Shown in pieces: positions 1 through 12,243 of a DNA stretch of 64,000 nt (its first letter is position 1; each line of letters begins with the position of its first letter). A model generated the notes under the pieces. That model was given only the letters and a program-made list of their open reading frames with translations. It was not told where the DNA came from and did not search any database. The stretch covers positions 62,001 to 126,000 of the forward strand of contig NW_026089522.1 of assembly GCF_933775445.1 (NCBI RefSeq), given 5' to 3'. Source of the DNA: Argentina anserina (taxonomy: Eukaryota > Streptophyta > Magnoliopsida > Rosales > Rosaceae). The position numbers were made by a program, and so were the translations under genes.

Positions 1-150
1 ATTGAAAAGATACTCAAAGTGCAATAGTAAACATACTCAAACGATAGAAAGATACTCAGTTGGATAGAAACACACGCCCACACTGGAAACTCTCTCAAAT
101 TCAATAGAAACTCGCATCAGAAAGCCTTACAGAAAGATACTCAAACGATA
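1..150 (+). repeat. Representative type A monomer (150 bp) with seven internal subunits
   Basis: This first monomer shows the internal plan. Subunits start at 6 (AAAGATACTC, 23 bp), 29 (AAACATACTC, 19), 48 (AAAGATACTC, 20), 68 (AAACACACGC, 19), 87 (AAACTCTCTC, 21), 108 (AAACTCGCAT, 25) and 133 (AAAGATACTC, 23, running 5 bp into the next monomer); the lengths sum to exactly 150. Type A is diagnosed by AATAGAAACTCGCATCAG followed by GCCTTACAG. It is the commonest class alongside type B. This copy carries the minor variant AGTTGGATAG at 58-67 where most copies have AGTTTGAAAG. The subunit structure suggests that the monomer arose by amplification of a roughly 20-bp ancestor, which is an inference from alignment by eye. 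Confidence 0.9.
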
Positions 151-448
151 ATTGAAAAGATACTCAAATTGCAATAGTAAACATACTCAAACGATAGAAA
201 GATACTCAGTTTGAAAGAAACACACGCCCACACTGGAAACACTTTCAAATTCAATGGAAACTCGCATCGAAAGCCGTTCAGAAAGATACTCAAACGAGAA
301 TTGAAAAGATACTCAAATTGCAATAGTAAACATACTCAAACGATAGAAAGATACTTAGTTTGAAAGAAACACACGCCCACACTGGAAACACTCTCAAATT
401 CAAGAAAAACTCGGATCGAAAGCCGTTCAGAAAGATACTCAAATGAGG

Positions 449-598
449 ATTGAAAAGGTACTCAAATTGCAATAGTAAACATACTCAAACGATAGAAAGA
501 TACTCAGTTTGAAAGAAACACACGCCCACACTGGAAACACACAAAAATTCAATAGAAACTCGCCTCAGAAAGCCTTACAGAAAGATACTCAAATGAGA
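449..598 (+). repeat. Representative type C monomer (150 bp)
   Basis: Type C carries ACACACAAAAATTC where A and B have ACACTCTCAAATTC, and this is consistently coupled with CGCCTCAG instead of CGCATCAG about 15 bp downstream. The coupling holds from the start of the window to the end (for example near 520, 2,330, 13,080, 18,450, 29,090, 43,780 and 63,750). Type C therefore behaves as one old lineage and not as recurrent mutation. It occurs as isolated single units, usually followed by a type A or B unit, which makes it a useful phase marker for the higher-order repeats. A derivative with GAAGATCGCCTCAG is limited to about 55,281, 57,669 and 59,063. Confidence 0.88.
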
Positions 599-2842
599 AT
601 TGAAAAGATACTCAAAGTGCAATAGTAAACATACTCAAACGATAGAAAGATACTCAGTTTGAAAGAAACACACGCCCACACTAGAAACACTCTCAAATTC
701 AATAGAAACTCGCATCAGAAAGCCTTACAGAAAGATACTCAAACGATAATTGAAAAGATACTCAAATTGCAATAGTAAACATACTCAAACGATAGAAAGA
801 TACTCAGTTTGAAAGAAACACACGCCCACACTGGAAACACTCTCAAATTCAAAAAAAACACGCATCGAAAGCCGTTCAGAAAGATACTCAAACGAGAATT
901 GAAAAGATACTCAAAGTGCAATAGTAAACATACTCAAACGATAGAAAGATACTCAGTTGGATAGAAACACACGCCCACACTGGAAACTATCTCAAATTCA
1001 ATAGAAACTCGCATCAGAAAGCCTTACAGAAAGATACTCAAACGATAATTGAAAAGATACTCAAATTGCAATAGTAAACATACTCAAACGATAGAAAGAT
1101 ACTCAGTTTGAAAGAAACACACGCCCACTCTGGAAACACTCTCAAATTCAAGAAAAACTCGCATCGAAGGCCGTTCAGAAAGATACTCAAACGAGGATTG
1201 AAAAGATACTCAAAGGGCAATAGTAAACATACTCAAACGATAGAAAGATACTCAGTTTGAAAGAAACACACCCCCACACTGGAAACACTCTCAAATTCAA
1301 GAAAAACTCGCATCGAAAGCCTTTCAGAAAGATACTGAAACGAGGATTGAAAAGATACTCAAATTGCAATAGGAAACATACTCAAAAGATAGAAAGATAC
1401 TCAGTTTGAAAGAAACACACGCCCACACTGGAAACACTCTCAAATTCAATAGAAACTCGCATCAGAAAGCCTTACAGAAAGATACTCAAACGATAATTGA
1501 AAAGATACTCAAATTGCAATAGTAAACATACTCAAACGATAGAAAGATACTCAGTTTGAAAGAAACACACGCCCACACTGGAAACACACAAAAATTCAAT
1601 AGAAACTCGCCTCAGAAAGCCTTACAGAAAGATACTCAAACGAGAATTGAAAAGATACTCAAAGTGCAATAGTAAACATACTCAAACGATAGAAAGATAC
1701 TCAGTTTGAAAGAAACACACGCCCACACTGGAAACACTCTCAAATTCAATAGAAACTCGCATCAGAAAGCCGTTCAGAAAGATACTCAAACGATAATTGA
1801 AAAGATACTCAAATTGCAATAGTAAACATACTCAAACGATAGAAAGATACTCAGTTTGAAAGAAACACACGCCCACACTGGAAACACTCTCAAATTCAAA
1901 AAAAAACTCGCATCGAAAGCCGTTCAGAAAGATACTTAAACGAGAATTGAAAAGATACTCAAAGTGCAATAGTAAACATACTCAAACGATAGAAAGATAC
2001 TTAGTTTGAAAGAAACACACGCCCACACTGGAAATGCTCTCAAATTCAAGAAAAACTCGCATCGAAAGCCGTTCAGAAAGATACTCAAACGAGAATTGAA
2101 AAGATACTCAAAGTGCAATAGTAAACATACTCAAACGATAGAAAGATACTTAGTTTGAAAGAAACACACGCCCACACTGGAAACACTCTCAAATTCAAGA
2201 AAAACTCGGATCGAAAGCCGTTCAGAAAGATACTCAAATGAGGATTCAAAAGATACTCAAATTGCAATAGTAAACATACTCAAACGATAGAAAGATACTC
2301 AGTTTGAAAGAAACACACGCCCACACTGGAAACACACAAAAATTCAATAGAAACTCGCCTCAGAAAGCCTTACAGAAAGATACTCAAACGAGAATTGAAA
2401 AGATATTCAAAGTGCAATAGTAAACATACTCAAAAGATAGAAAGATACTCAGTTTGAAAGAAACACACGCCCACACAGGAAACACTCTCAAATTCAATAG
2501 AAACTCGCATCAGAAAGCCTTACAGAAAGATACTCAAACGAGATTTGAAAAGATACTCAAAGTGCAATAGTAAACATACTCAAACGATAGAAAGACTCTC
2601 AGTTTGAAAGAAACACACGCCCACACTGGAAACACTCTCAAATTCAAGAAAAACTCGCTTCAGAAAGCCTTACAGAAAGATACTTAAACGAGATTTGAAA
2701 AGATACTCAAAGTGCAATAGTAAACATACTCAAACGATAGAAAGACTCTCAGTTTGAAAGAAACACACGCCCACACTGGAAACACTCTCAAATTCAAGAA
2801 AAACTCGCATCGAAAGACGTTCAGAAAGATAGTCAAACGAGA

Positions 2843-2983
2843 ATTGAAAAGATACTCAAAGTGCAATAGTAAACATACTCAAACGATAGAAAGATACTCA
2901 GTTTGAAAGAAACACACTGGAAACACTCTCAAATTCAAGAAAAACTCGCATCGAAAGCCGTTCAGAAAGATACTCAAACGAGA
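2843..2983 (+). repeat. 141-bp monomer with 8-bp deletion in the GC-rich box
   Basis: ACACACGCCCACACTGG is shortened to ACACACTGG near 2,911. The same deletion occurs at about 5,744, 14,410 and 19,187, and an altered version (CACACTCCTGG) at about 16,350. All but the 19 kb copy are in HOR-1 relatives at matching positions, so one ancestral deletion spread by HOR duplication. Confidence 0.88.
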
Positions 2984-3131
2984 ATTGAAAAGATACTCAA
3001 AGTGCAATAGTAAACATACTCAAACGATAGAAAGATACTCAGTTTGAAAGAAACACACGCCCACACTGGAAACACTCTCAAATTCAAGAAAAACTCGGAT
3101 CGAAAGCCGTTCAGAAAGATACTCAAATGAG

Positions 3132-5964
3132 GATTGAAAAGATACTCAAATTGCAATAGTAAACATACTCAAACGATAGAAAGATACTTAGTTTGAAAGA
3201 AACACACGCCCACACTGGAAACACTCTCAAATTCAAGAAAAACTCGGATCGAAAGCCGTTCAGAAAGATACTCAAATGAGGATTGAAAAGGTACTCAAAT
3301 TGCAATAGTAAACATACTCAAACGATAGAAAGATACTCAGTTTGAAAGAAACACACGCCCACACTGGAAACACACAAAAATTCAATAGAAACTCGCCTCA
3401 GAAAGCCTTACAGAAAGATACTCAAATGAGAATTGAAAAGATACTCAAAGTGCAATAGTAAACATACTCAAACGATAGAAAGATACTCAGTTTGAAAGAA
3501 ACACACGCCCACACTAGAAACACTCTCAAATTCAATAGAAACTCGCATCAGAAAGCCTTACAGAAAGATACTCAAACGATAATTGAAAAGATACTCAAAT
3601 TGCAATAGTAAACATACTCAAACGATAGAAAGATATTCAGTTTGAAAGAAACACACGCCCACACTGGAAACACTCTCAAATTCAAAAAAAACTCGCATCG
3701 AAAGCCGTTCAGAAAGATACTCAAACGAGAATTGAAAAGATACTCAAAGTGCAATAGTAAACATACTCAAACGATAGAAAGATACTCAGTTGGATAGAAA
3801 CACACGCCCACACTGGAAACTATCTCAAATTCAATAGAAACTCGCATCAGAAAGCCTTACAGAAAGATACTCAAACGATAATTGAAAAGATACTCAAATT
3901 GCAATAGTAAACATACTCAAACGATAGAAAGATACTCAGTTTGAAAGAAACACACGCCCACTCTGGAAACACTCTCAAATTCAAGAAAAACTCGCATCGA
4001 AGGCCGTTCAGAAAGATACTCAAACGAGGATTGAAAAGATACTCAAAGGGCAATAGTAAACATACTCAAACGATAGAAAGATACTCAGTTTGAAAGAAAC
4101 ACACCCCCACACTGGAAACACTCTCAAATTCAAGAAAAACTCGCATCGAAAGCCTTTCAGAAAGATACTGAAACGAGGATTGAAAAGATACTCAAATTGC
4201 AATAGGAAACATACTCAAAAGATAGAAAGATACTCAGTTTGAAAGAAACACACGCCCACACTGGAAACACTCTCAAATTCAATAGAAACTCGCATCAGAA
4301 AGCCTTACAGAAAGATACTCAAACGATAATTGAAAAGATACTCAAATTGCAATAGTAAACATACTCAAACGATAGAAAGATACTCAGTTTGAAAGAAACA
4401 CACGCCCACACTGGAAACACACAAAAATTCAATAGAAACTCGCCTCAGAAAGCCTTACAGAAAGATACTCAAACGAGAATTGAAAAGATACTCAAAGTGC
4501 AATAGTAAACACACTCAAACGGTAGAAAGATACTCAGTTTGAAAGAAACACACGCCCACACTGGAAACACTCTCAAATTCAATAGAAACTCGCATCAGAA
4601 AGCCGTTCAGAAAGATACTCAAACGATAATTGAAAAGATACTCAAATTGCAATAGTAAACATACTCAAACGATAGAAAGATACTCAGTTTGAAAGAAACA
4701 CACGCCCACACTGGAAACACTCTGAAATTCAAAAAAAAACTCGCATCGAAAGCCGTTCAGAAAGATACTCAAACGAGAATTGAAAAGATACTCAAAGTGC
4801 AATAGTAAACATACTCAAACGATAGAAATATACTTAGTTTGAAAGAAACACACGCCCACACTGGAAATGCTCTCAAATTCAAGAAAAACTCGCATCGAAA
4901 GCCGTTCAGAAAGATACTCAAACGAGAATTGAAAAGATACTCAAAGTGCAATAGTAAACATACTCAAACGATAGAAAGATACTTAGTTTGAAAGAAACAC
5001 ACGCCCACACTGGAAACACTCTCAAATTCAAGAAAAACTCGGATCGAAAGCCGTTCAGAAAGATACTCAAATGAGGATTCAAAAGATACTCAAATTGCAA
5101 TAGTAAACATACTCAAACGATAGAAAGATACTCAGTTTGAAAGAAACACACGCCCACACTGGAAACACACAAAAATTCAATAGAAACTCGCCTCAGAAAG
5201 CCTTACAGAAAGATACTCAAACGAGAATTGAAAAGATATTCAAAGTGCAATAGTAAGCATACTCAAAAGATAGAAAGATACTCAGTTTGAAAGAAACACA
5301 CGCCCACACAGGAAACACTCTCAAATTCAATAGAAACTCGCATCAGAAAGCCTTACAGAAAGATACTCAAACGAGATTTGAAAAGATACTCAAAGTGCAA
5401 TAGTAAACATACTCAAACGATAGAAAGACTCTCAGTTTGAAAGAAACACACGCCCACACTGGAAACACTCTCAAATTCAAGAAAAACTCGCTTCAGAAAG
5501 CCTTACAGAAAGATACTTAAACGAGATTTGAAAAGATACTCAAAGTGCAATAGTAAACATACTCAAACGATAGAAAGACTCTCAGTTTGAAAGAAACACA
5601 CGCCCACACTGGAAACACTCTCAAATTCAAGAAAAACTCGCATCGAAAGACGTTCAGAAAGATAGTCAAACGAGAATTGAAAAGATACTCAAAGTGCAAT
5701 AGTAAACATACTCAAACGATAGAAAGATACTCAGTTTGAAAGAAACACACTGGAAACACTCTCAAATTCAAGAAAAACTCGCATCGAAAGCCGTTCAGAA
5801 AGATACTCAAACGAGAATTGAAAAGATACTCAAAGTGCAATAGTAAACATACTCAAACGATAGAAAGATACTCAGTTTGAAAGAAACACACGCCCACACT
5901 GGAAACACTCTCAAATTCAAGAAAAACTCGGATCGAAAGCCGTTCAGAAAGATACTCAAATGAG
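3132..5964 (+). repeat. HOR-1 copy 2: tandem copy at +2,833 bp
   Basis: This is directly adjacent to copy 1 and carries the same 19 monomers in the same order. By eye I logged about seven single-base differences: near 857/3,690 (ACACG against ACTCG), 801/3,634 (GATACTC against GATATTC), 1,677/4,510, 1,891/4,724, 1,935/4,768, 1,994/4,827 and 2,423/5,256. That is well above 99% identity. Similarity runs on to about 6,020, a short way into a third unit, and then stops at CTTAGTTTG against CTCAGTTTG. Confidence 0.87.
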
Positions 5965-5989
5965 GATTGAAAAGATACTCAAATTGCAA

Positions 5990-8685
5990 TAGTAAACATA
6001 CTCAAACGATAGAAAGATACTCAGTTTGAAAGAAACACACGCCCACACTGGAAACACTCTCAAATTCAAAAGAAACTCGCATCAGAAAGCCTTACAGAAA
6101 GATACTCAAACGAGAATTGAAAAGATACTCAAAGTGCAATAGTGAACATACTCAAACGATAGAAAGATACTCAATTGGAAAGAAACACACGCCCACACTG
6201 GAAACTCTCTCAAATTCAATAGAAACTCACATCAGAAAGCCTTACAGAAAGATACTCAAACGATAATTGAAAAGATACTCAAATTGCAATAGTAAACATA
6301 CTCAAACGATAGAAAGATACTCAGTTTGAAAGAAACACACGCCCACACTGGAAACACACAAAAATTCAATAGAAACTCGCCTCAGAAAGCCTTACAGAAA
6401 GATACTCAAACGAGAATAGAAAAGATACTCAAAGTGCAATAGTAAACATACTCAAACGATAGAAAGATACTCAGTTTGAAAGAAACACACGCCCACACTG
6501 GAAACACTCTCAAATTCAATAGAAACTCGCATCAGAAAGCCGTTCAGAAAGATACTCAAACGATAATTGAAAAGATACTCAAATTGCAATAGTAAACATA
6601 CTCAAACGATAGAAAGATACTCAGTTTGAAAGAAACACACGCCCCACACTGGAAACACTCTCAAATTCAAAAAAAACTCGCATCGAAAGCCGTTCAGAAA
6701 GATACTCAAACGAGAATTGAAAAGATACTCAAAGTGCAATAGTAAACATACTCAAACGATAGAAAGATACTCAGTTTGAAAGAAACACACGCCCACACTG
6801 GAAATGCTCTCAAATTCAAGAAAAAACTCGCATCGAAAGCCGTTCAGAAAGATACTCAAACGAGAATTGAAAAGATACTCAAAGTGCAATAGTAAACATA
6901 CTCAAACGATAGAAAGATACTTAGTTTGAAAGAAACACACGCCCACACTGGAAACACTCTCAAATTCAAGAAAAACTCGGATCGAAAGCCGTTCAGAAAG
7001 ATACTCAAATGAGGATTGAAAAGATACTCAAATTGCAATAGTAAACATACTCAAACGATAGAAAGATACTCAGTTTGAAAGAAACACACGCCCCACACTG
7101 GAAACACACAAAAATTCAATAGAAACTCGCCTCAGAAAGCCTTACAGAAAGATACTCAAACGAGAATTGAAAAGATACTCAAAGTGCAATAGTAAACATA
7201 CTCAAACGATAGAAAGATACTCAGTTTGAAAGAAACACACGCCCACACTGGAAACACTCTCAAATTCAATAGAAACTCGCATCTGAAAGCCGTTCAGAAA
7301 GATACTCAAACGAGAATTGAAAAGATACTCAAAGTGCAATAGTAAACATACTCAAACGATAGAAAGATACTCAGTTGGAAAGAAACACACGCCCACACTG
7401 GAAACACTCTCAAATTCAAAAAAAACTCGCATCGAAAGCCGTTCAGAAAGATACTCAAACGAGAATTGAAAAGATACTCAAAGTGCAATAGTAAACATAC
7501 TCAAAACGATAGAAAGATACTCAGTTGGAAAGAAACACACGCCCACACTGGAAACTCTCTCAAATTCAATAGAAACTCGCATCAGAAAGCCTTACAGAAA
7601 GATACTCAAACGATAATTGAAAAGATACTCAAATTGCAATAGTAAACATACTCAAACGATAGAAAGATACTCAGTTTGAAAGAAACACACGCCCACACTG
7701 GAAACACTCTCAAATTCAAAAAAAACTCGCATCGAAAGCCGTTCAGAAAGATACTCAAACGAGAATTGAAAAGATACTCAAAGTGCAATAGTAAACATAC
7801 TCAAACGATAGAAAGATACTCAGTTGGATAGAAACACACGCCCACACTGGAAACTCTCTCAAATTCAATAGAAACTCGCATCAGAAAGCCTTACAGAAAG
7901 ATACTCAAACGATAATTGAAAAGATACTCAAATTGCAATAGTAAACATACTCAAACGATAGAAAGATACTCAGTTTGAAAGAAACACACGCCCACACTGG
8001 AAACACACAAAAATTCAATAGAAACTCGCCTCAGAAAGCCTTACAGAAAGATACTCAAACGAGAATTGAAAAGATACTCAAAGTGCAATAGTAAACATAC
8101 TCAAACGATAGAAAGATACTCAGTTTGAAAGAAACACACGCCCACACTGGAAACACTCTCAAATTCAATAGAAACTCGCATCTGAAAGCCGTTCAGAAAG
8201 ATACTCAAACGAGAATTGAAAAGATACTCAAAGTGCAATAGTAAACATACTCAAACGATAGAAAGATACTCAGTTTGAAAGAAACACACGCCCACACTGG
8301 AAACACTCTCAAATTCAAAAAAAACTCGCATCGAAAGCCGTTCAGAAAGATACTCAAACGAGAATTGAAAAGATACTCAAAGTGCAATAGTAAACATACT
8401 CAAACGATTGAAAGATACTAAGTTTGAAAGAAACACACGCCCACACTGGAAATGCTCTCAAATTCAAGAAAAACTCGCATCGAAAGCCGTTCAGAAAGAT
8501 ACTCAAACGAGAATTGAAAAGATACTCAAAGTGCAATAGTAAACATACTCAAACGATAGAAAGATACTTAGTTTGAAAGAAACACACGCCCACACTGGAA
8601 ACACTCTCAAATTCAAGAAAAACTCGGATCGAAAGCCGTTCAGAAAGATACTCAAATGAGGATTGAAAAGATACTCAAATTGCAA
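5990..8685 (+). repeat. HOR-2 copy 1, about 18 monomers (2,696 bp)
   Basis: Rare markers tie this block to the one about 2,696 bp downstream: AGTGAACATAC (6,141 and 8,837), CAAAAGAAACTCG (6,066 and 8,762) and GAGAATAGAAAAG (6,409 and 9,105). The offset falls to 2,693 after three private one-base insertions in this copy: an extra C at about 6,641, an extra A at about 6,825 and an extra C at about 7,091. The clearly matched part is 5,990-7,480. The monomers between 7,500 and 8,685 are ordinary A, B and C units. Confidence 0.75.
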
Positions 8686-10180
8686 TAGTAAACATACTCA
8701 AACGATAGAAAGATACTCAGTTTGAAAGAAACACACGCCCACACTGGAAACACTCTCAAATTCAAAAGAAACTCGCATCAGAAAGCCTTACAGAAAGATA
8801 CTCAAACGAGAATTGAAAAGATACTCAAAGTGCAATAGTGAACATACTCAAACGATAGAAAGATACTCAATTGGAAAGAAACACACGCCCACACTGGAAA
8901 CTCTCTCAAATTCAATAGAAACTCGCATCAGAAAGCCTTACAGAAAGATACTCAAACGATAATTGAAAAGATACTCAAATTGCAATAGTAAACATACTCA
9001 AACGATAGAAAGATACTCAGTTTGAAAGAAACACACGCCCACACTGGAAACACACAAAAATTCAATAGAAACTCGCCTCAGAAAGCCTTACAGAAAGATA
9101 CTCAAACGAGAATAGAAAAGATACTCAAAGTGCAATAGTAAACATACTCAAACGATAGAAAGATACTCAGTTTGAAAGAAACACACGCCCACACTGGAAA
9201 CACTCTCAAATTCAATAGAAACTTGCATCAGAAAGCCGTTCAGAAAGATACTCAAACGATAATTGAAAAGATACTCAAATTGCAATAGTAAACATACTCA
9301 AACGATAGAAAGATACTCAGTTTGAAAGAAACACACGCCCACACTGGAAACACTCTCAAATTCAAGAAAAACTCGCATCGAAAGCCGTTCAGAAAGATAC
9401 TCAAACGAGAATTGAAAAGATACTCAAAGTGCAATAGTAAACATACTCAAACGATTGAAAGATACTTAGTTTGAAAGAAACACACGCCCACACTGGAAAT
9501 GCTCTCAAATTCAAGAAAAACTCGCATCGAAAGCCGTTCAGAAAGATACTCAAACGAGAATTGAAAAGATACTCAAAGTGCAATAGTAAACATACTCAAA
9601 CGATAGAAAGATACTTAGTTTGAAAGAAACACACGCCCACACTGGAAACACTCTCAAATTCAAGAAAAACTCGGATCGAAAGCCGTTCAGAAAGATACTC
9701 AAATGAGGATTGAAAAGATACTCAAATTGCAATAGTAAACATACTCAAACGATAGAAAGATACTCAGTTTGAAAGAAACACACGCCCACACTGGAAACAC
9801 ACAAAAATTCAATAGAAACTCGCCTCAGAAAGCCTTACAGAAAGATACTCAAACGAGAATTGAAAAGATACTCAAAGTGCAATAGTAAACATACTCAAAC
9901 GATAGAAAGATACTCAGTTTGAAAGAAACACACGCCCACACTGGAAACACTCTCAAATTCAATAGAAACTCGCATCAGAAAGCCGTTCAGAAAGATACTC
10001 AAACGAGAATTGAAAAGATACTCAAAGTGCAATAGTAAACATACTCAAACGATAGAAAGATACTCAGTTTGAAAGAAACACACGCCCACACTGGAAACAC
10101 TCTCAAATTCAAAAAAAACTCGCATCGAAAGCCGTTCAGAAAGATACTCAAACGAGAATTGAAAAGATACTCAAAGTGCA
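8686..10180 (+). repeat. HOR-2 copy 2, partial
   Basis: This matches 5,990-7,480 through the shared rare markers listed for copy 1. Differences include CTCGCATCAG here against CTCACATCAG at about 6,230, and CTTGCATCAG here (about 9,222) against CTCGCATCAG. A local 1,047-bp echo is also present, because the three B units at 8,205-8,680 recur at 9,252-9,730. Units from 10,181 to 11,044 are ordinary A, B and C monomers that I could not place confidently in a HOR. Confidence 0.7.
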
Positions 10181-11044
10181 ATAGTAAACATACTCAAACG
10201 ATAGAAAGATACTCAGTTGGATAGAAACACACGCCCACACTGGAAACTCTCTCAAATTCAATAGAAACTCGCATCAGAAAGCCTTACAGAAAGATACTCA
10301 AACGATAATTGAAAAGATACTCAAATTGCAATAGTAAACATACTCAAACGATAGAAAGATACTCAGTTTGAAAGAAACACACGCCCACACTGGAAACACA
10401 CAAAAATTCAATAGAAACTCGCCTCAGAAAGCCTTACAGAAAGATACTCAAACGAGAATTGAAAAGATACTCAAAGTGCAATAGTAAACATACTCAAACG
10501 ATAGAAAGATACTCAGTTTGAAAGAAACACACGCCCACACTGGAAACACTCTCAAATTCAATAGAAACTCGCATCTGAAAGCCGTTCAGAAAGATACTCA
10601 AACGAGAATTGAAAAGATACTCAAAGTGCAATAGTAAACATACTCAAACGATAGAAAGATACTCAGTTTGAAAGAAACACACGCCCACACTGGAAACACT
10701 CTCAAATTCAAAAAAAACTCGCATCGAAAGCCGTTCAGAAAGATACTCAAACGAGAATTGAAAAGATACTCAAAGTGCAATAGTAAACATACTCAAACGA
10801 TAGAAAGATACTCAGTTGGAAAGAAACACACGCCCACACTGGAAACTCTCTCAAATTCAATAGAAACTCGCATCAGAAAGCCTTACAGAAAGATACTCAA
10901 ACGATAATTGAAAAGATACTCAAATTGCAATAGTAAACATACTCAAACGATAGAAAGATACTCAGTTTGAAAGAAACACACGCCCACACTGGAAACACTC
11001 TCAAATTCAAAAAAAACTCGCATCGAAAGCCGTTCAGAAAGATA

Positions 11045-12243
11045 CTCAAACGAGAATTGAAAAGATACTCAAATTGCAATAGTAAACATACTCAAACGAT
11101 AGAAAGATACTTAGTTTGAAAGAAACACACGCCCACACTGGAAACACTCTCAAATTCAAGAAAAACTCGGATCGAAAGCCGTTCAGAAAGATACTCAAAT
11201 GAGGATTGAAAAGGTACTCAAATTGCAATAGTAAACATACTCAAACGATAGAAAGATACTCAGTTTGAAAGAAACACACGCCCACACTGGAAACACACAA
11301 AAATTCAATAGAAACTCGCCTCAGAAAGCCTTACAGAAAGATACTCAAACGAGAATTGAAAAGATACTCAAAGTGCAATAGTAAACATACTCAAACGATA
11401 GAAAGATACTCAGTTGGAAAGAAACACACGCCCACACTAGGAACACTCTCAAATTCAATAGAAACTCGCATCAGAAAGCCTTACAGAAAGATACTCAAAC
11501 GATAATTGAAAAGATACTCAAATTGCAATAGTAAACATACTCAAACGATAGAAAGATACTCAGTTTGAAAGAAACACACGCCCACACTGGAAACACTCTC
11601 AAATTCAAAAAAAACTCGCATCGAAAGCCGTTCAGAAAGATACTCAAACGAGAATTGAAAAGATACTCAAAGTGCAATAGTAAACATACTCAAACGATAG
11701 AAAGATACTCAGTTGGATAGAAACACACGCCCACACTGGAAACTATCTCAAATTCAATAGAAACTCGCATCAGAAAGCCTTACAGAAAGATACTCAAACG
11801 ATAATTGAAAAGATACTCAAATTGCAATAGTAAACATACTCAAACGATAGAAAGATACTCAGTTTGAAAGAAACACACGCCAAACACTCTCAAATTCAAG
11901 AAAAACTCGCATCGAAGGCCGTTCAGAAAGATACTGAAACGAGGATTGAAAAGATACTCAAAGTGCAATAGTAAACATACTCAAACGATAGAAAGATACT
12001 CAGTTTGAAAGAAACACACCCCCACACTGGAAACACTCTCAAATTCAAGAAAAACTCGCATCGAAAGCCTTTCAGAAAGATACTGAAACGAGGATTGAAA
12101 AGATACTCAAATTGCAATAGGAAACATACTCAAAAGATAGAAAGATACTCAGTTTGAAAGAAACACACGCCCACACTGGAAACACTCTCAAATTCAATAG
12201 AAACTCGCATCAGAAAGCCTTACAGAAAGATACTCAAACGATA
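11045..12243 (+). repeat. HOR-1-derived block X with internal 8-bp deletion
   Basis: This aligns to about 289-1,495 of HOR-1 at an offset of 10,756, dropping to 10,748 after an 8-bp deletion at 11,881 that turns ACACGCCCACACTGGAAAC into ACACGCCAAAC. The block stops at about 12,243, where the order returns to the monomer found at 749 in HOR-1. Confidence 0.75.

Larger units (their letters stand above)
299..3131 (+). repeat. HOR-1 copy 1: 19 monomers, 2,833 bp
   Basis: Monomer starts at 299, 449, 599, 749, 898, 1,048, 1,197, 1,346, 1,496, 1,646, 1,796, about 1,946, 2,095, 2,244, 2,394, 2,544, 2,694, 2,843 and 2,984 give 19 units. The order of A, B, C and CCCCC units is repeated exactly 2,833 bp downstream. 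The next-to-last unit (2,843-2,983) is only 141 bp because of an 8-bp deletion near 2,911, and that deletion is shared by the second copy. The left boundary is near 300: before it the flanks differ (CAAACGAGAATTG here against CAAATGAGGATTG at the matching place), and after it the two copies agree. Confidence 0.88.

Noticed and set aside
10668..10907. Plus-strand open frame of 79 codons
   Set aside because: It begins at TTG within a monomer, crosses about one and a half repeat units, and is open only because of the local combination of 149- and 150-bp units. It is absent from almost all equivalent positions.
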